Shown: positions 46,698-59,495, numbered from the stretch's first letter. The stretch: DNA of 64,000 bases from Solea solea (GCF_958295425.1 NC_081137.1:11881254-11945253), one strand, 5' to 3'. Numbers and translations: made by a program. Notes: generated from the letters alone by a model not told the origin.

Positions 46698-48848
46698 GTT
46701 GTTATGTGTACAAAAACCTTCACTTTTGCTTTACTACTTTTCTTAGATATATGAAACACCTTTACCCTTACCCCATGCACGTTCCATAGATCAATGTACT
46801 GACATCATTGTGTTGTAAATCCCACAAGTGTAACCTTTATTCAGCCTTTATTCAGTAATGATTCATAGAAATGATTATTCATATGGACTTTGTAGTTGCA
46901 CATGTTCATTTTTGACATGTTAAAGGCTACTTTGCATGGCATGTCTTGTGTTGAGTTAGACTGTATTCTTGCCATTTTGAAAAAAAAAATAATTTTGAGG
47001 ACGAACACCCATGCGGTAAAAGCTGAGACAGGGGATTGCAAAGAAGGAAGAATTGATTTTGTTTATTAAATCCTTAATGCGTTGAAGACATTGTTAATGT
47101 TTTACATTTTGGATTGGTGTTTAAGGTGGTGATTAAACAGAATTTTTCTCCGAATTTGCACTTTGAAATGTGTTTTACTTTCATTAATAAAAGCTACAGT
47201 GCTTAACATCTGGTGCATTTTGTTGATGTATGGTTTGTATGCTGCATCCTTCATCTGAAAACAGCCTCTGGCTGTCAATCAAACCTATCAGAACTGATTG
47301 ATGGAGCATTTGTGTGTATACAGCATGAGTTGGAAGCAGAAGAATTCACTTTTCATGGGCTCTTCTTTGTGTTTTCAGTATGGGTGTGAATCCAGTACTC
47401 CATTCACCACTGTGTGTTCATGGACGATACACTGTAGTAAGAATACAAATAGAGTCTGAATGGTTCTTAATTAGGCGTTAGTGCTGCAAGTATCATGCAT
47501 TGATTGAACAAGGAGGTCAGCACAGATAGTTTCAATCAATAATTTGGACTGCGTTTGTAAGATAAAAAATAAAAAATAAAAAAAAGCTCCTCTGGAGCCT
47601 CCAGGTCTTTTACAGTCCCAAAATAATCACTGTGTAGTGTTGAAGTTTGAAGTTGTGTTCCAACAGACAGGTTCGGAACCAAATTGGATTAAGAAGAAAA
47701 TCAGCACTCTTTAAAGAGTGCAGTGTGTTATTTATGAGATTGGTAAGCACTCACAAATTAATTCGGTAATAAAACCCCCGGTGTAATAATAAGCGGCTGC
47801 CACCAAACAACGTTAAGTCTTACACGGAGAAAATATGCCGTTAGGATAATGAGCCAATCAATTATCTGGATCTGCAAGAGTGACAGTTGGCCCGCGCTGT
47901 TCAGCAAAGTTAATTCACTGTCTGCATAATGTCACTTCAGGTGCTTCCATTTTTTTTTGATGAGATTCCAGCGTCACTTAACCTAAATACCCTCAGAGAA
48001 GAGAAGAAGACACACCAAACAAGGAGGAACTACAACATCTTCCTCCCAGAGGAAAGCGAACCACAACCAATTATTCCATCACCTCGAGGCCTCTATAAAA
48101 GGTTGACGGATTGTATGAGGCAGGTGATTAGTTTTAAGTGTCAGATGATTGGGCTGTGAACTCTGTACTTGAATAATTGTTACACAGACAATTGAGGGAA
48201 AGTTAATATTCATCAAAAACTCCCTAACAAGCTCCCCTTTACTTTTTTTTTTTAGCTAAAGATAATGAACCACTGCAAATGTTTTAACACTTCTCTGTCA
48301 AACACTGAAAAGTGTTTCACGTTGCAGGCGACTCACCGGGCGCAATGGCATAAGGAAGAGAACGACTGTTACAATAGAGCCACGATAAAACTCACATCTG
48401 AAGATAAGCGAGGCTTGCTCTGATGCCGCAAATGACTCACCAGCAAAAGACTCTGCTAATTAGATTAATATTTAATTACAAATCGTGGCCTGTAAGAGAT
48501 AATATGCCAGGACTATCTTCCAACAACAGACTGTAATGTCCTCAGGCATTACAGTGTTCTACACATAGCTGTTATTTAACATTTCATTTGCTGTGAGATT
48601 TTGTCTGTTCTTACAGATGGTTGTGGATGTGTCATGCTATTTCACTTGCCCGTCTCTGCAGAATCTCAATGAATGAATACAACCCTTGTGATACTGTGAC
48701 CTATTTTTGTGTATTTTCCTGATTCCTATGCCTTTATATTCATATTGAATGCATTATTCATTTATTTATAAGTGTCAGGGACAATCATTCACACAGTCTT
48801 CGATTACCTTCTGCTTTAGTAGAGATTATCGCTCTTCTCTGCAGAGTG
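46698..48848. other. No gene; best stretch for conserved non-coding elements
   Basis: No repeat recognised over 47200-48840 apart from A-rich 47568-47585 and T12 at 48244-48254. 47740-47950 and 48330-48560 hold clustered homeodomain-like words (taattag, attaat, caattat) in sequence of balanced composition, a texture common in developmental enhancers. This is inference without alignment. Confidence 0.4.
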
Positions 48849-49125
48849 TTAAAGGTCCAGTGTCCAACATTTAGGAGGGTCTATTGGCAGAAAATGAATA
48901 TAAGTAGCTTGAAAAAATAATAATAGCCTGCATTTGACATTGTGAACTGGAAGGTTTCTGTCTGCACATAGAACAACATCCTGTATGGCACAGTATATGA
49001 AAGTCACTATCTTTTCTTTACCCACTTGGGGAAGCAGAGGTGCGCAAGTGGACTCTTTCATTTGTTGTGATCTGCAGTCTCACCATTAGATGTCACTAAT
49101 TTATACACAGTACACCTGTAAGTGT
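48849..49125. mobile_element. TTAA MITE, degenerate
   Basis: TTAA (48849-48852) followed by AGGTCCAGTGTCCAACATTT and 'aggagggtctattggcaga' is the left end of a common fish TTAA MITE. 'gttgtgatctgcagtctcacc' and 'ttagatgtcactaat' are its right-end sequence, and the right terminus has lost the final TTAA. The 5' half contains 'tagaacaacatcctgtatgg'. Non-autonomous. Confidence 0.75.
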
Positions 49126-51578
49126 TATTGCTGTTCTCCCGATCATTTTTCTGATTATTTGAGTTTACTTTCCATTTCTACCTGGACTGAACTGGGTAAC
49201 GATCAATCCTTATATATTTTTTTCTTCTTCTTTGTAATTGTGCTTGACAAACAGCCCATTGGTCCAAGTAAGTGTTTATTGACTCGTCTTTTGCAGGCTT
49301 GTGCTGCTCCTCATGGTGCAAATGCCACTATACTGTGGTTGTTTGAGAGGCATTAGGTGCTGGCTTGCACCCCATTCCCACCCAGGTGCCAAAGTCTGTA
49401 AAGGCTATGATCGATTTCAAATTTCTTGAGAGCTGTGAGGTATGCTGGTGGTTTTACAAACTGTCCCATTACCACAGGGTTTTAACTCCTTTCCCTGCAG
49501 CGCTGCACCAGGCAAGATACTATTAGCTTTTTGGCTCACATAGTCTGTGTCCCTCTGGCAACAACGACTAAAGAATACAAGAGATCAAGGTGTGTACAAA
49601 TGTAAAAGTTAAAAAAAAAAAAGGGTTTCCATTGACTATGGCAGTTGGAAACTTATATTGTTTTTCAGGCTCTCACTGCTCGCTATATTCAAAACATTGA
49701 GATCATTTGTTGTGTTTTGTTGTTTGTGTAACCTGCAACATTCCCACGCTACATACAAGTGGATTCCCAATTCACAATCATATTTTGATCACAAACACAA
49801 TCTTGACTTAAGATGAACATGATCGCATGATATTGAAAATATGTGCTCTGCCAACATAACACAAAACCAATTAACAGCCACCTGATTAGCTGACTGTCAA
49901 CATGCCTGCATGTTCAATCGCAGCTGCTGCTGTTTCTTTCAGCACCCAGCTCCAAATTTCCCGGATCTACTGTAGTCTGGACCAGTAACGCTACATGAAA
50001 AGACAGATTTAATTCACTGAAGCACCTTAGAAAACGACGTGTTTTCTGTGTCACCTGCATCACCTGCCACACGGCATTTTACATCACTACTAATGGAGGC
50101 AAGGCAGAAGCACAACAGTTTGGTGCTGGTAAAGCAAGTTGCAGCTGAAACAAAGAGTTTCCAAAGTGGATTCCACTGCACAAAATACTCCTAAACATTC
50201 ACATTTCATAATCACATTTCAACCATAATCAGGTTTTTGGCTTTCGATGAATGTGTGCAGTCTGGACAAGTAACGTTAAAAGCCACTTTTACCTTATCAA
50301 AGAAAAACAACGATACATCAAAAGACACCAGCGTCTCTGTTTTGTGTGATGTCTTCAATGGATCCACAAGACTCATATTGCCTGGTGTGACTTGACAATG
50401 ACTTAATTGGTTATGTCATTGCAATTTGCATTGAGTTCAAAAACTCACCTTATGCTGTAAATTAATGTAGCACGAACAACATACATAAATATTTCTGACA
50501 GGAATATTTCTTTTGAAAGTCACATGTAGAATCTAATAACTGACTTAACCATCACATTCAACTTAGTAAGAAACCAAAAACAAAGAAAATAAACTACAAC
50601 AACTATTCCCTCAAACAGCAGCTGGGGAAAAAAAGAAGAAAATTCAAGTGTCTGCATGTAGCTTATCCTTCAAACCCCAAATAAATTGTCTGGATGATGG
50701 GAGGTTCATAGCCCAGTTTGACCTTGTTTGAAGTGAGAATTAAACAATGCCCATTAAATGCTCACCGCATTCAACAAGGTTTAGACATTGTTCACCTGGG
50801 TGTAACACGGGCACAGCTGCATCACACTGGATCTGCATCACAACAGTATCGCTCTAATGTGTGAGCACAATAGACCCTACATTTGAACACCCCCCCCCAC
50901 ATGAAAACATGCATGTACCTGAAAAAAACACATTAAGTTCCATATTCCATGAGCTGTAGAGTGAGTGGTCTGAAATGCCACCATGATCTCTGAAGTTAAG
51001 AGCCTTAATCAATTACTGCGTAGAGCACCAGACATTGCAAAAGTGCAGCAGCTCTAGCCACTAATGGAAATGGGAGAAAAGGACATCTCTGTATATGCTG
51101 AATGTATCTTGTACAAATGCAGCCTGTGTTAATCCATTTGGACCTTGTACTGGCTGCTTATTAGATTGCACCTTAAATGTTTCATGTTTATGAGGTTTAG
51201 ACATGAAAATGGAAAGCATTAAATGTATCCTGTAAGGACACAGAGAGGTAAAAAAAAAAAGAAAAAAGAAAGAAAAGTCTCTCCCTGGCTAACACAGAGC
51301 TTGGGCAGAGTTTGGAACAGAATTAGAGGCTGCTTTAATTTAATACAGATCGTTACTTGCCTACCGGCCTCTGAGAACGTGGGTGGTTTACATTAACCTA
51401 AATGAATATTTGTGGCTTCAGTCATCGCAGGAAGTATTTGGACAATGGAACTGTGTTTGCTATTTCTGCACCATTCCACTTCAGAATGCTAACCCCTAAT
51501 GAGGTTAGTTGGTTTTAATTTCGTCACATTCAAATGAATATTGTATGAAGCGCGTGCTTCTTTCTTCTCATTCTACAG
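49126..51578. other. No gene recognised
   Basis: Poly-A at 49610-49621, C9 at 50890-50899 and A-rich 51250-51274. The 16-mer AGTCTGGACCAGTAAC (49974) recurs with one change at 50259, suggesting a short duplication or shared repeat. ORFs lack motifs. Confidence 0.5.
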
Positions 51579-51816
51579 TCCGAGGCCATTGTGTGAGTGC
51601 GGTGTCTGGAGACTTGAGTGCCTCTCGGTGGACAAGGGACTTGTTGAGAACAGAGGCCAGCAGTGCAGAAGCGGGCGCTCACCTGTTCAGCCCGCTACAC
51701 AGCCAACTCGACTGCACTCGCCTCTGCCGAGCTACACCAAGACCAGCTGGTGGCAATCCTCAGTTACAACACCTGAGTCGCGTTAACTCATCGGACCTGA
51801 CCCTGAAGGACAGCAG
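51579..51816 (+). other. Candidate coding exon (hypothesis)
   Basis: A pyrimidine tract with 'tttcttctcattctacag' ends at 51578 and a donor-like 'cagcag|gtgcgtg' follows 51816. Between them 238 nt are open in only one frame (entry one base into the codon, exit after two bases), encoding a peptide with 'GDLSASRWTRDLLRTEASSA' and 'VNSSDLTLKDSR'. The other two frames carry stops. The segment is clearly richer in GC and CpG than its flanks. I do not recognise the protein. It could be a coding exon of a large-intron gene, a lncRNA exon or chance. Confidence 0.28.
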
Positions 51817-52096
51817 GTGCGTGATGAAGAGGGTGCAGGGGGAGAGTGGGGGCTCCTGTGGACAAGGCTTGGTCCAGGTCAAAGGAAAGAGGCTTTGTTT
51901 TATTAATCTACTGCAGTGTTGTCTTCATGTGGAAATTGGAAGAATGGAGCTACACCTGCAGCTGCATGATTGAATGATGTAGAACAGACTACATAACCTG
52001 TGATTGTCATAAAGATTGCATTCAATTTGGCTTGTGATGGTGCAATAGTAGAAATATCTGTTGCAAAATTTACATCTTATTAGATATCACTCATAT
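51817..52096. other. No recognised feature
   Basis: The frame of the candidate exon stays open to 51973 and then closes. Nothing else recognised. Confidence 0.5.
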
Positions 52097-52811
52097 AGGG
52101 GGCGTCAAACGTACGGCCCGCAGGCCAGAATCGACCGGCCAGGAGGTCCAATCAGGCGGGCTAGATGGAATTGTGTAAAGTACTGTTGTGAGAATGCTGC
52201 GGCCCTTTAAGAGCCGGGCAGGTGTACGTGCAGGGAGAGAGAGCGAGCAAGCAGCACTGTGTATGTGTGTTTGAAAAGAGAGAAGCCGGCGAATGGGCAG
52301 AGTTAGCATTAATACTATACGTGGGGTAGATATGTGTTGTGTTCCAAGCCTGTTGAGAGAAATAAACACTCAGACTCTTCCAGATCACCCGAGTGTCCGT
52401 CTGTTCATCCCCTATCTGTAGAAGTAAGAGTGTTAACCTGGAGGAGCCTGAGCTCCAGCCCTGGAGGTAATATTTCCCCTGAGCTTCCCCAACCTCTGTC
52501 CAGAAGCAGAGCAGGAAAGTTAACTCTACATTTAAGATAATCAACTATGATTATGTAGTTATCCATAAAGTAATTCCTAATTTTGTAATAATTTTGTAAA
52601 TTTGTATTAGCTCCCACCTTAGTTTCAGGAATTTCATTTCTAGATCGTGACATGTTCTAATCATACTAGAATTTTTTGTGACTAAATGTTTTGTTCACAA
52701 TATGTTTTGTGAAAAGATTCATTAAATGTAAAACAAAAGGGACAACATTGGAGTTCTTGTTGTTTATAGGTTATTATGCTACCATTTTACTCATCCGGCC
52801 CACTTGAGATT
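52097..52811. mobile_element. hAT element remnant with nested insertion
   Basis: The left end 'gggggcgtcaaacgtacggc', 'ccgcaggccagaa' and 'gtccaatcaggcgggc' (52097-52161), and the right part 'ttactcatccggcccacttg' (52788-52808), match the two ends of a fish hAT element beginning CAGGGGTGTCAAAC. The last bases of the right terminus are missing. The middle holds LTR-like sequence that is not part of the hAT body. Confidence 0.55.
52184..52440 (+). mobile_element. LTR-like insertion inside the hAT remnant
   Basis: It starts TGTTGTGAGAATG and includes 'gcggccctttaagagccggg', a purine-rich gagagagcgagc stretch, 'aataaacactcagactcttc' (AATAAA-type signal at 52359-52364) and ends near 'gaagtaagagtgttaac'. 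This order (TG start, promoter-like middle, polyadenylation signal, short 3' part) fits a retroviral or Gypsy-like LTR. I could not find its CA end or a target duplication. Confidence 0.4.
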
Positions 52812-54080
52812 TCCTAGTGTTTTAAACACAGAACAATTGAATTTATGTGTAACAAAAGAAGAAACGCTGTGATGATGGATTTCTGATGACAAAACATTTT
52901 ATGGATTTTACTCTTGATAAGAACGATGTTATTTGGAGAAAATCTTCAATATGCGCAGCCTGTTCTGTATAACATGGAGACAGAGTCAAAGAGAAGTTCC
53001 CGTTAGAATCCTCAGTGAAGACAATACGATGTTTACTTTCACAAGTGCAAAAGAGGTTTTCATCCCCCTTAGTTATTTTTAAATTACTATTCATTGAAAT
53101 TATGATTTTTTTTCTTATTTATTTATTTTTTGATAGGCTTGATTAAAAATGAACCCTAACTCGCTTTTCTCCTTTAACCTCGCAAATCAACAACAAATTC
53201 AGCCTCAGTGTTGTTGGCAGCGCAGATTTCTCAGTGTTAGTGGCAGTGTGTCATTATCACTTGAATTCATTTTGAAACACTTTCACCCAGTGCCTTTATT
53301 TAGACAAAGATTTACTGATCATTAACAAGTACATTTTCTGTCATTTTTATGGAGAAACCAAGAGTGTCTAGGAGAGTGTATGGACTTCAAAAGAACAGGG
53401 TTTATATTTGTATATTTATATTTTATATAAGGTAGATTCGGCAGGGAGTGAATGTGTCTCATTTTATGTGATCAGTTGATTTGGTTTATCATGCAAAAAA
53501 TCTCGAAATGGAAGAAATAACTACATGATGGGTTGAATAAATTGTCTTCAGGATAGAAGCTGAGGCTGTTTAAGAGCTTGTCACTCGCTCTGTCAATGCA
53601 AATGGATAGCTTGTAGGTAATTCAGTAATGACTGAGCTGTGCTCAGGTGATGCAGGGGAGAAAGGATAAGTTACTCTCACTGCTTTAAGTGCTGAATCTT
53701 TCTTGAGTCTACCAAATTCTCTCGTGTCAGAATACCTAATTTAAATGGGATCATGACCAATGATAATGTGTTTAATGGGAATCTTCTTTTGCTTCATTTT
53801 TTGAAAGCAATGCCTATTTGGACATTTCTGCTGTAACTGTAGACTATTTTCTGGATGCTGTCTCCCAGTTTGAAAAGTGAAGCCCAGGAAGTATGCCAGA
53901 AGCAGCATTTAACCACCAGGTGGCGACTCTGAAAAAAAACCTTTGTAAAACTATCCTCACTTGACTTATAACGTCAACAGTAAATGGTACAAATCACTAA
54001 AGTCAGCTGTTCCTCAATAGCACATGAATAAACATATTGTAGATTACATTTACATTTTTAGGGAAAATAAACAAAGTATG
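52812..54080. other. No gene recognised
   Basis: Mostly unique. 'aaccaccaggtggcgactctg' (53911-53931) is a common fish-repeat word, too short to classify. Confidence 0.5.
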
Positions 54081-54418
54081 CGCGGGCCACAGTGGTTAGC
54101 ACTCTTGCGTTTGCAGCAAGAAGACCCGGGTTCACAACCCAGTTAAAGCAAGGGCCTTCCATCATGGAGTTTGCATGATCTCCCCGTGTGTATGTGTGGG
54201 TTTTCTGCAGGTTTCCTCCCCCAGTCTAAAAACATGCAGATTTGGGCATTAGGCAAATTGGACACTCTAAATTGACCGTAGTGTGAGAGTGAATGGTTGT
54301 TTGTCTCTATATGTGGCCCTGTGATAGACTGGCAACCTGTCCACCGTGTACCCCACCTTTCGCCCCCTTGGACTCTCATGTGGAGGATGAAATGGTAGAA
54401 GATGAATGGATGGATGAA
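54081..54418 (+). mobile_element. tRNA-headed SINE, GGATG tail (most complete copy)
   Basis: The head 'gggccacagtggttagcac' holds box A; 'cgggttcacaaccc' is a B-box-like word at about 54126-54139. The body has 'tggagtttgcatgatctccc', 'ggttttctgcaggtttcctc', 'ggacactctaaattgaccg', 'gatagactggcaacctgtcc' and 'gtggaggatgaaatgg', with a GAATGGATGGATG end. About 338 bp. Confidence 0.85.
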
Positions 54419-55041
54419 ACAAAGAATGCCACATATCAGTAGACACCAGTGTGACTGACTGCTAGTAGCTCCCAGTAGGAATTTCCGGTCGCACAAGCCG
54501 ACATGCTCAAATGTCAGAGTGCACAAATTGCAAATGTCAAGCTTCAAAACAGGAGTTTATTTTCCAAACAGAGGACTGCCTCTCCATACTGTAGCCACTG
54601 CTCTGTGGCCGCAAAGCTAAGACATGTTTATCTTCTAGCCATTGTAAATTTTGTTTTTTTAGAACTGCTCTCAAATTTCTCATCTTCATTTTATTAACCC
54701 TGTAGAGCTGTAGAAAACAAAATAGTAACATCTGTAAGATGATAAACATTATCAGGCAAGATCAAACTACAGATGGCGCTGTACATGAAATTAACCAACT
54801 GCATTTCTCCAGAGTACTTTTTTTTCCACTTTAAGTAAATGTCCTGTAATGATGATTCCCTTACATTTACTCCATCAATTTTAATGCAGCAATAATATCC
54901 TCAGTTAATCTACGTCCTGCGATATAAATTGCTGAGTGTGACTGTATTTAAAGGCTTGTGACTTGTTCCACACATACTACACTGTTGTCCTGCTGTCGTT
55001 AATATATAAATGGCCTTGGATGGATGAACACAACAGATGCG

Positions 55042-55042
<1 letters not shown>
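54419..55042. other. No recognised feature
   Basis: Unique-looking DNA; small frames only. Confidence 0.55.

Positions 55043-55073
<31 letters not shown>
55043..55073. repeat. (GT)n microsatellite
   Basis: About 15 GT units. Confidence 0.95.
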
Positions 55074-55076
<3 letters not shown>

Positions 55077-56321
55077 AAGTACTTGGAACAGTGGTATGAA
55101 CTCACGAGAATGCAGATCTGAATTGATCACCTGGCGATGTGTTTTTCTTTCTGTAAGCTCACATGACAATGTCTGGAACATTGTTTTGCTTATGCGCTCA
55201 GAGGCTTCAGACAGCATCTCAACTAACAAGGCAGCGTGGGATCATGTTACGTTTGAATTCAAGGTAGTCAAAAGACAAGATTGTTGAAGTCATTCATCTG
55301 TATAGGAACCATATAGTGCGAGCTTTTAGAAGCACAGCTCCCAGGTGCATGGTTTATTATATAGAGAGCAGATGTAGCTTGAAGAAGCGTCGCTATTTGA
55401 AAGTATTTAATTGGAGACTGCATTTCAAGACAGCCAGCCCTCTGCCGCTGGTTTCATTCTAATTGCCAGCAGCAACGCACTTAATGAAGCGAGTGGTGAA
55501 GAGTGAGGGTAAAAGAGTGAGAGTGACCAGGTTTCCAAGGCAACAGTAGAGGTAGCTGAGCAGTGTTTTCATCTTGAGGAAAAAGGCTACAAGAGAGCAC
55601 TGTTTCCCCACAGTGCTTCCTGCAGCTCGACAATGAATGGCTATACACTAATAAAGATATTTGTAGAAGTGATGTACACCGATGAAAAAGGCACACAAAC
55701 CTGTAGAGTGTCTCTGCAATTATTGGCTGAGCTGCTTTTTCATCCAAAGCTCAGGATCAGAATTGTCCTTTGAAAGCCTTCTGTCTTGAGGTTTAAACAA
55801 AGCAACGGACGAGTTGTTTTTGCTTGTATTACAGTGTATCTTACATATATCAGTGATATTTCTCTGGAATCCAAAAAAAAAAATTTTCAACCACACTCCC
55901 AGACCATGGATCATCATTACATCTGCACTACAGTTCAGCAAAGTGACTGAAGACAGATGGCCTCCAGAAACAATATCAAATATAAACTCTGTAGCTTTTT
56001 GGTGCATTTCAGCCTTGGGTTGTGTTCAGGTTTGGTTACTTTCAAATAACCTTAATAAAGAAATTGCACGTTTCTGTTGCTACCAATGGTCTGCATCCAT
56101 GTGTGTCATGAGCTTTTGTGTAGGGCACATTATGACCAACAGGAAAAGAGAAAAGCATGTGGAGCATATTGACAATGTGTTGCACTAGCCTCATACTCAG
56201 TATTGGCTACAATAAAGGAATAACTTGCTGAAAAGGAGAATCTTTTCTCTTGCAAAGATCAATGTATTTTATACACTGTCCTTGATACAAATAAATGTGA
56301 TAGACTAACTAACTAACTAAC
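55074..56321. other. No gene; possible SINE/LINE tail at the right edge
   Basis: 56255-56321 ends 'acaaataaatgtgatagact' then (AACT)n, which looks like a retroelement 3' tail. The 124-codon frame 55814-56188 and its antisense have no domain. 55380-55520 is repeat-free and may be conserved non-coding DNA. Confidence 0.45.
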
Positions 56322-56660
56322 TACAACACCAGTGTTTCTCAAACTTTTTATACCAAGTGTCAAGTGAGAAAACATTGTTCTCTCTCGGTAACACCATTAT
56401 CACCGACGTTAAAATACAGTGGTGTAAATAAACCGAGCAATGTCAGCTATGGATTTTTCACAGGCGGAAGATTTATTCTCTCATCATCCTCCACTCCCTC
56501 ACATATACTTAACACACACTAGTATAGTGAAACTTAAGATGGAGCGAGAGTTAAAGAGACTCCAATTATTATCATTACAGTATTTCTGATTTACCACGAG
56601 AGGAAGCTCACGTACCACTGGTGGTATATGCACCACAGTTTGAGAACCATTGTACTAAAC
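56322..56660. mobile_element. hAT MITE with 8-bp target duplication
   Basis: The element 56330-56652 (323 bp) begins CAGTGTTTCTCAAAC and ends, read inward, CAATGGTTCTCAAACTGTG. The flanks TACAACAC (56322-56329) and TACTAAAC (56653-56660) agree at 6 of 8 positions, consistent with an old hAT duplication. 'gtaccactggtggtat' near the right end is typical of the family. Non-coding. Confidence 0.8.
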
Positions 56661-59495
56661 TAAATACATGTGTGCTGATGCCTTTACCAAGTGATGTTTG
56701 CATTAAAAATATGTGCAAAAAAATATTTACATTAATACACTTTGTATCTAACGCAACCACACAATGCAACTCTACAGGTGACAATTCAAACTCGAACCTT
56801 GAAAATCCATTCCTGTTTAAAAATATACAGCCTGGAAGTTCCACAGACAGTTTAATGTAATTACAAAGTTGTCCAGCAGGGGACACTGTGAGCACAGCAG
56901 TAGACAACAGTGATGTGTTGTTTCCCGGCGACAATGGAGGACGCACACAAACTAAATTGTCCAACTTCTACACCATAGATGGCAAAGTAATTAACAAATC
57001 TGCTGACTCAGCTGTTCATTTTTTTCAGGTTTTACTAATTTACTACTAACGAAATTAAATTAATTTCGTTAGTAGTGTGTTATAAAACTTTTTCCACTTA
57101 TGGTTGCTTATCAACTTATTTTTTAGGCAGTGGATAAGTCTCAATAGAATTTGTTTAATTGATTGTCTATCTGTCAACAAAAACTAAATACATTTAATAA
57201 CCAGTTGCTATCAAACATCTCATTACACTGGAAGCTTTCTTTTTCATCTTTGTCTTGCAGACAAAACTGACGTGACATTTATGTTTGTGGAGTTAAAGCA
57301 TCTAGGATCAGATGAGGCTTATTATTATGAGCTTTTTCATGTAAGGTTAGTTTTTAAAGGTTAGGCAGCTATAATGATAAACAAACACTATTCCCTGAAT
57401 GTGTAAAGTTTCACAGAGGTGAGGACCCAACTGCCGGAGACAACTCAAATTACATTAGAGTGCAAACAGTCTTGACGTCAAACACAACCGTCGGTATATA
57501 CAGGTGAGCAGGGGGAATGTTAGCAGTTTCCAAAAAAGACAGAGGCCTCTTCAAACATGAGTCTGAAATACACGAAGAAATAAAAGATACAAAGAAGAAA
57601 ACCAAACAGGGAAAAAGGTTGAAAATAGAAGGTGTAAGAGGGGACGTGAAATAATGACACATGTGTGGAGTTAATCAGTAAGTGCACAAGTACACAACAT
57701 AAACCATCAAACATTTATAAATTCTAAGATTACATCTTGAGTTTGCAGTTTTGTTTCTGAAATACATCAAAGATATCCATCAATGAATAAAGCAAATGTA
57801 GTCTTCTTCAATTTGGAAGTAAAAACATATTGAATAGCCACCAGGGGGCCACGTCACCGATCGTAAAAAGAACTCCGTTTGACAGGAAGTCCCTGGTTCC
57901 ACAAGAATACCCCCTGAACTTGGATTTATGACTCAGAAACTTAGAACATGGAATTCCAAGATGGATACAAGCAGTTAATTAATAGCACTTGAGTCATTTT
58001 TATTTCACAGTAAATCAGTCATCATTTTGTTACACTGCTTGTGTGCACAAAATATAATATTAGCAATATAAAGTTGTTATCAACTGGTATTGCTAAAAAT
58101 GACTTTTCAACTAGAAAGCTGTGAACTCCGGGCTGATGTTCACACTGTAAATATAAGCAGCTTTCACTCAGAAATTTGTATGACATCACAAACACTATTT
58201 TGTATCGTTTACTTTAATCTCGCAATTGATCAAAGTGATGACATTGAAACGTACCGAGTAAAGCTGTCTACAAACATTTATTGCTGATGCCTATGCTAAT
58301 AGTAGTAAACTATATGCACATGTGAGTGCGGCACTGGAAATTTGTATTGCTGCCTGAAATGAAGATGAACAAATAAATGAGTGTGTTCACCTGTCTTGCT
58401 TTCCCTCTGCAGTCATTTGTGATTTTCCATCAAAAAACAGTTTAAACCCCAGTTTAAGTATTTCTAACTGACCTCAGTTCAGCATAACTCTGGACCTGGT
58501 TTTCTGACTAAATTACACACTTCTCAGAGTCTTCTTACTCACTCACCAAATTTACATAGTGCAAGCGCAGAGGTTCAGGTGCAGAGTGGGAATAAAAAAA
58601 GAGGCTCCATTCTCTCTATTACAAGTCAGTGACCCATCGAAATCATCCTCAAGCTGTTATTTTAAGGTTAAATTCAATTTCCTATGCGTTGAACACAAAG
58701 CGTGAACACAGAAAACTTTGCACAGGGTCTAAAAATGAACTTTCTACTCTGTCTGCCAAAGGCTGGTAAACTGAAATAATTACCTGCCAAAACACTTTTC
58801 AACCAGACATAGTTGGATCAAAAGGTTTGCGATGGGGGAAATGTGACCATGCATGTGGGATGTGAGGGAGTACTAAATGATAGATAGATTAATTAAGAAT
58901 ATTTTATTAATACATCGCACATAGTAATGTGAGACTTTTTTTATTATTATTTAAAATGTGCCACAACCAAGGCTTGTACTACGCAGAAAAATATCTGACT
59001 TCCAGCCAGATTTTGTGTGTCTGGAGGGTTCATCTTCTACTTTTCTGCACTCTCCTCCACTGTTCTCTTTGCCTCCTCTCGCTTCTTTCTTCTTCATCTG
59101 TCTCTCCCTGAGTTTATCTTCCATCTTTAATCCATGCTCCCTCTCTGTTTATGGAGGTAAACAAACACTTAATAATATATGAATTAATATGAGCAGGTTA
59201 TTTTTCAGTGACAATTTTCCCTTGGAGCAGTGCTTCGCCCAGCAACATAACAGCTTCCCCTAACTGCAACAGTAAATGTGACTCAATTCAACACAACGCG
59301 TCTGTTGTGTGAAGAGATTTTCTTCCTTGGCTTGTCATTGCAGCCACAAAAAAGAGTTCACCATTAGTGGTAGTAATGTCACTTTAGTCAGCCATAAAGT
59401 GTGAGCAAATGCTTAGGCTGCAGGAAAGTAAGAAGTAAAAGGATGCTATTGGGAGAGAAGAGCGCTTACCTAACCCAGCTTAAAACTGAAAAAAG
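56661..59495. other. No gene recognised
   Basis: Contains the palindrome at 57042-57076 and the fish-repeat word 'gccaccagggggccac' (57837-57852). Frames below 80 codons show no features. Confidence 0.5.
57042..57076. repeat. Perfect palindrome, 17-bp arms, 1-nt centre
   Basis: 57042-57058 is the exact reverse complement of 57060-57076, centred on the A at 57059. AT-rich with a central ACGAAATTAA motif. Confidence 0.9.

Noticed and set aside
52161..52544. 127-codon minus-strand ORF
   Set aside because: Lies antisense over LTR-like and hAT sequence, so it is explained by the mobile elements.
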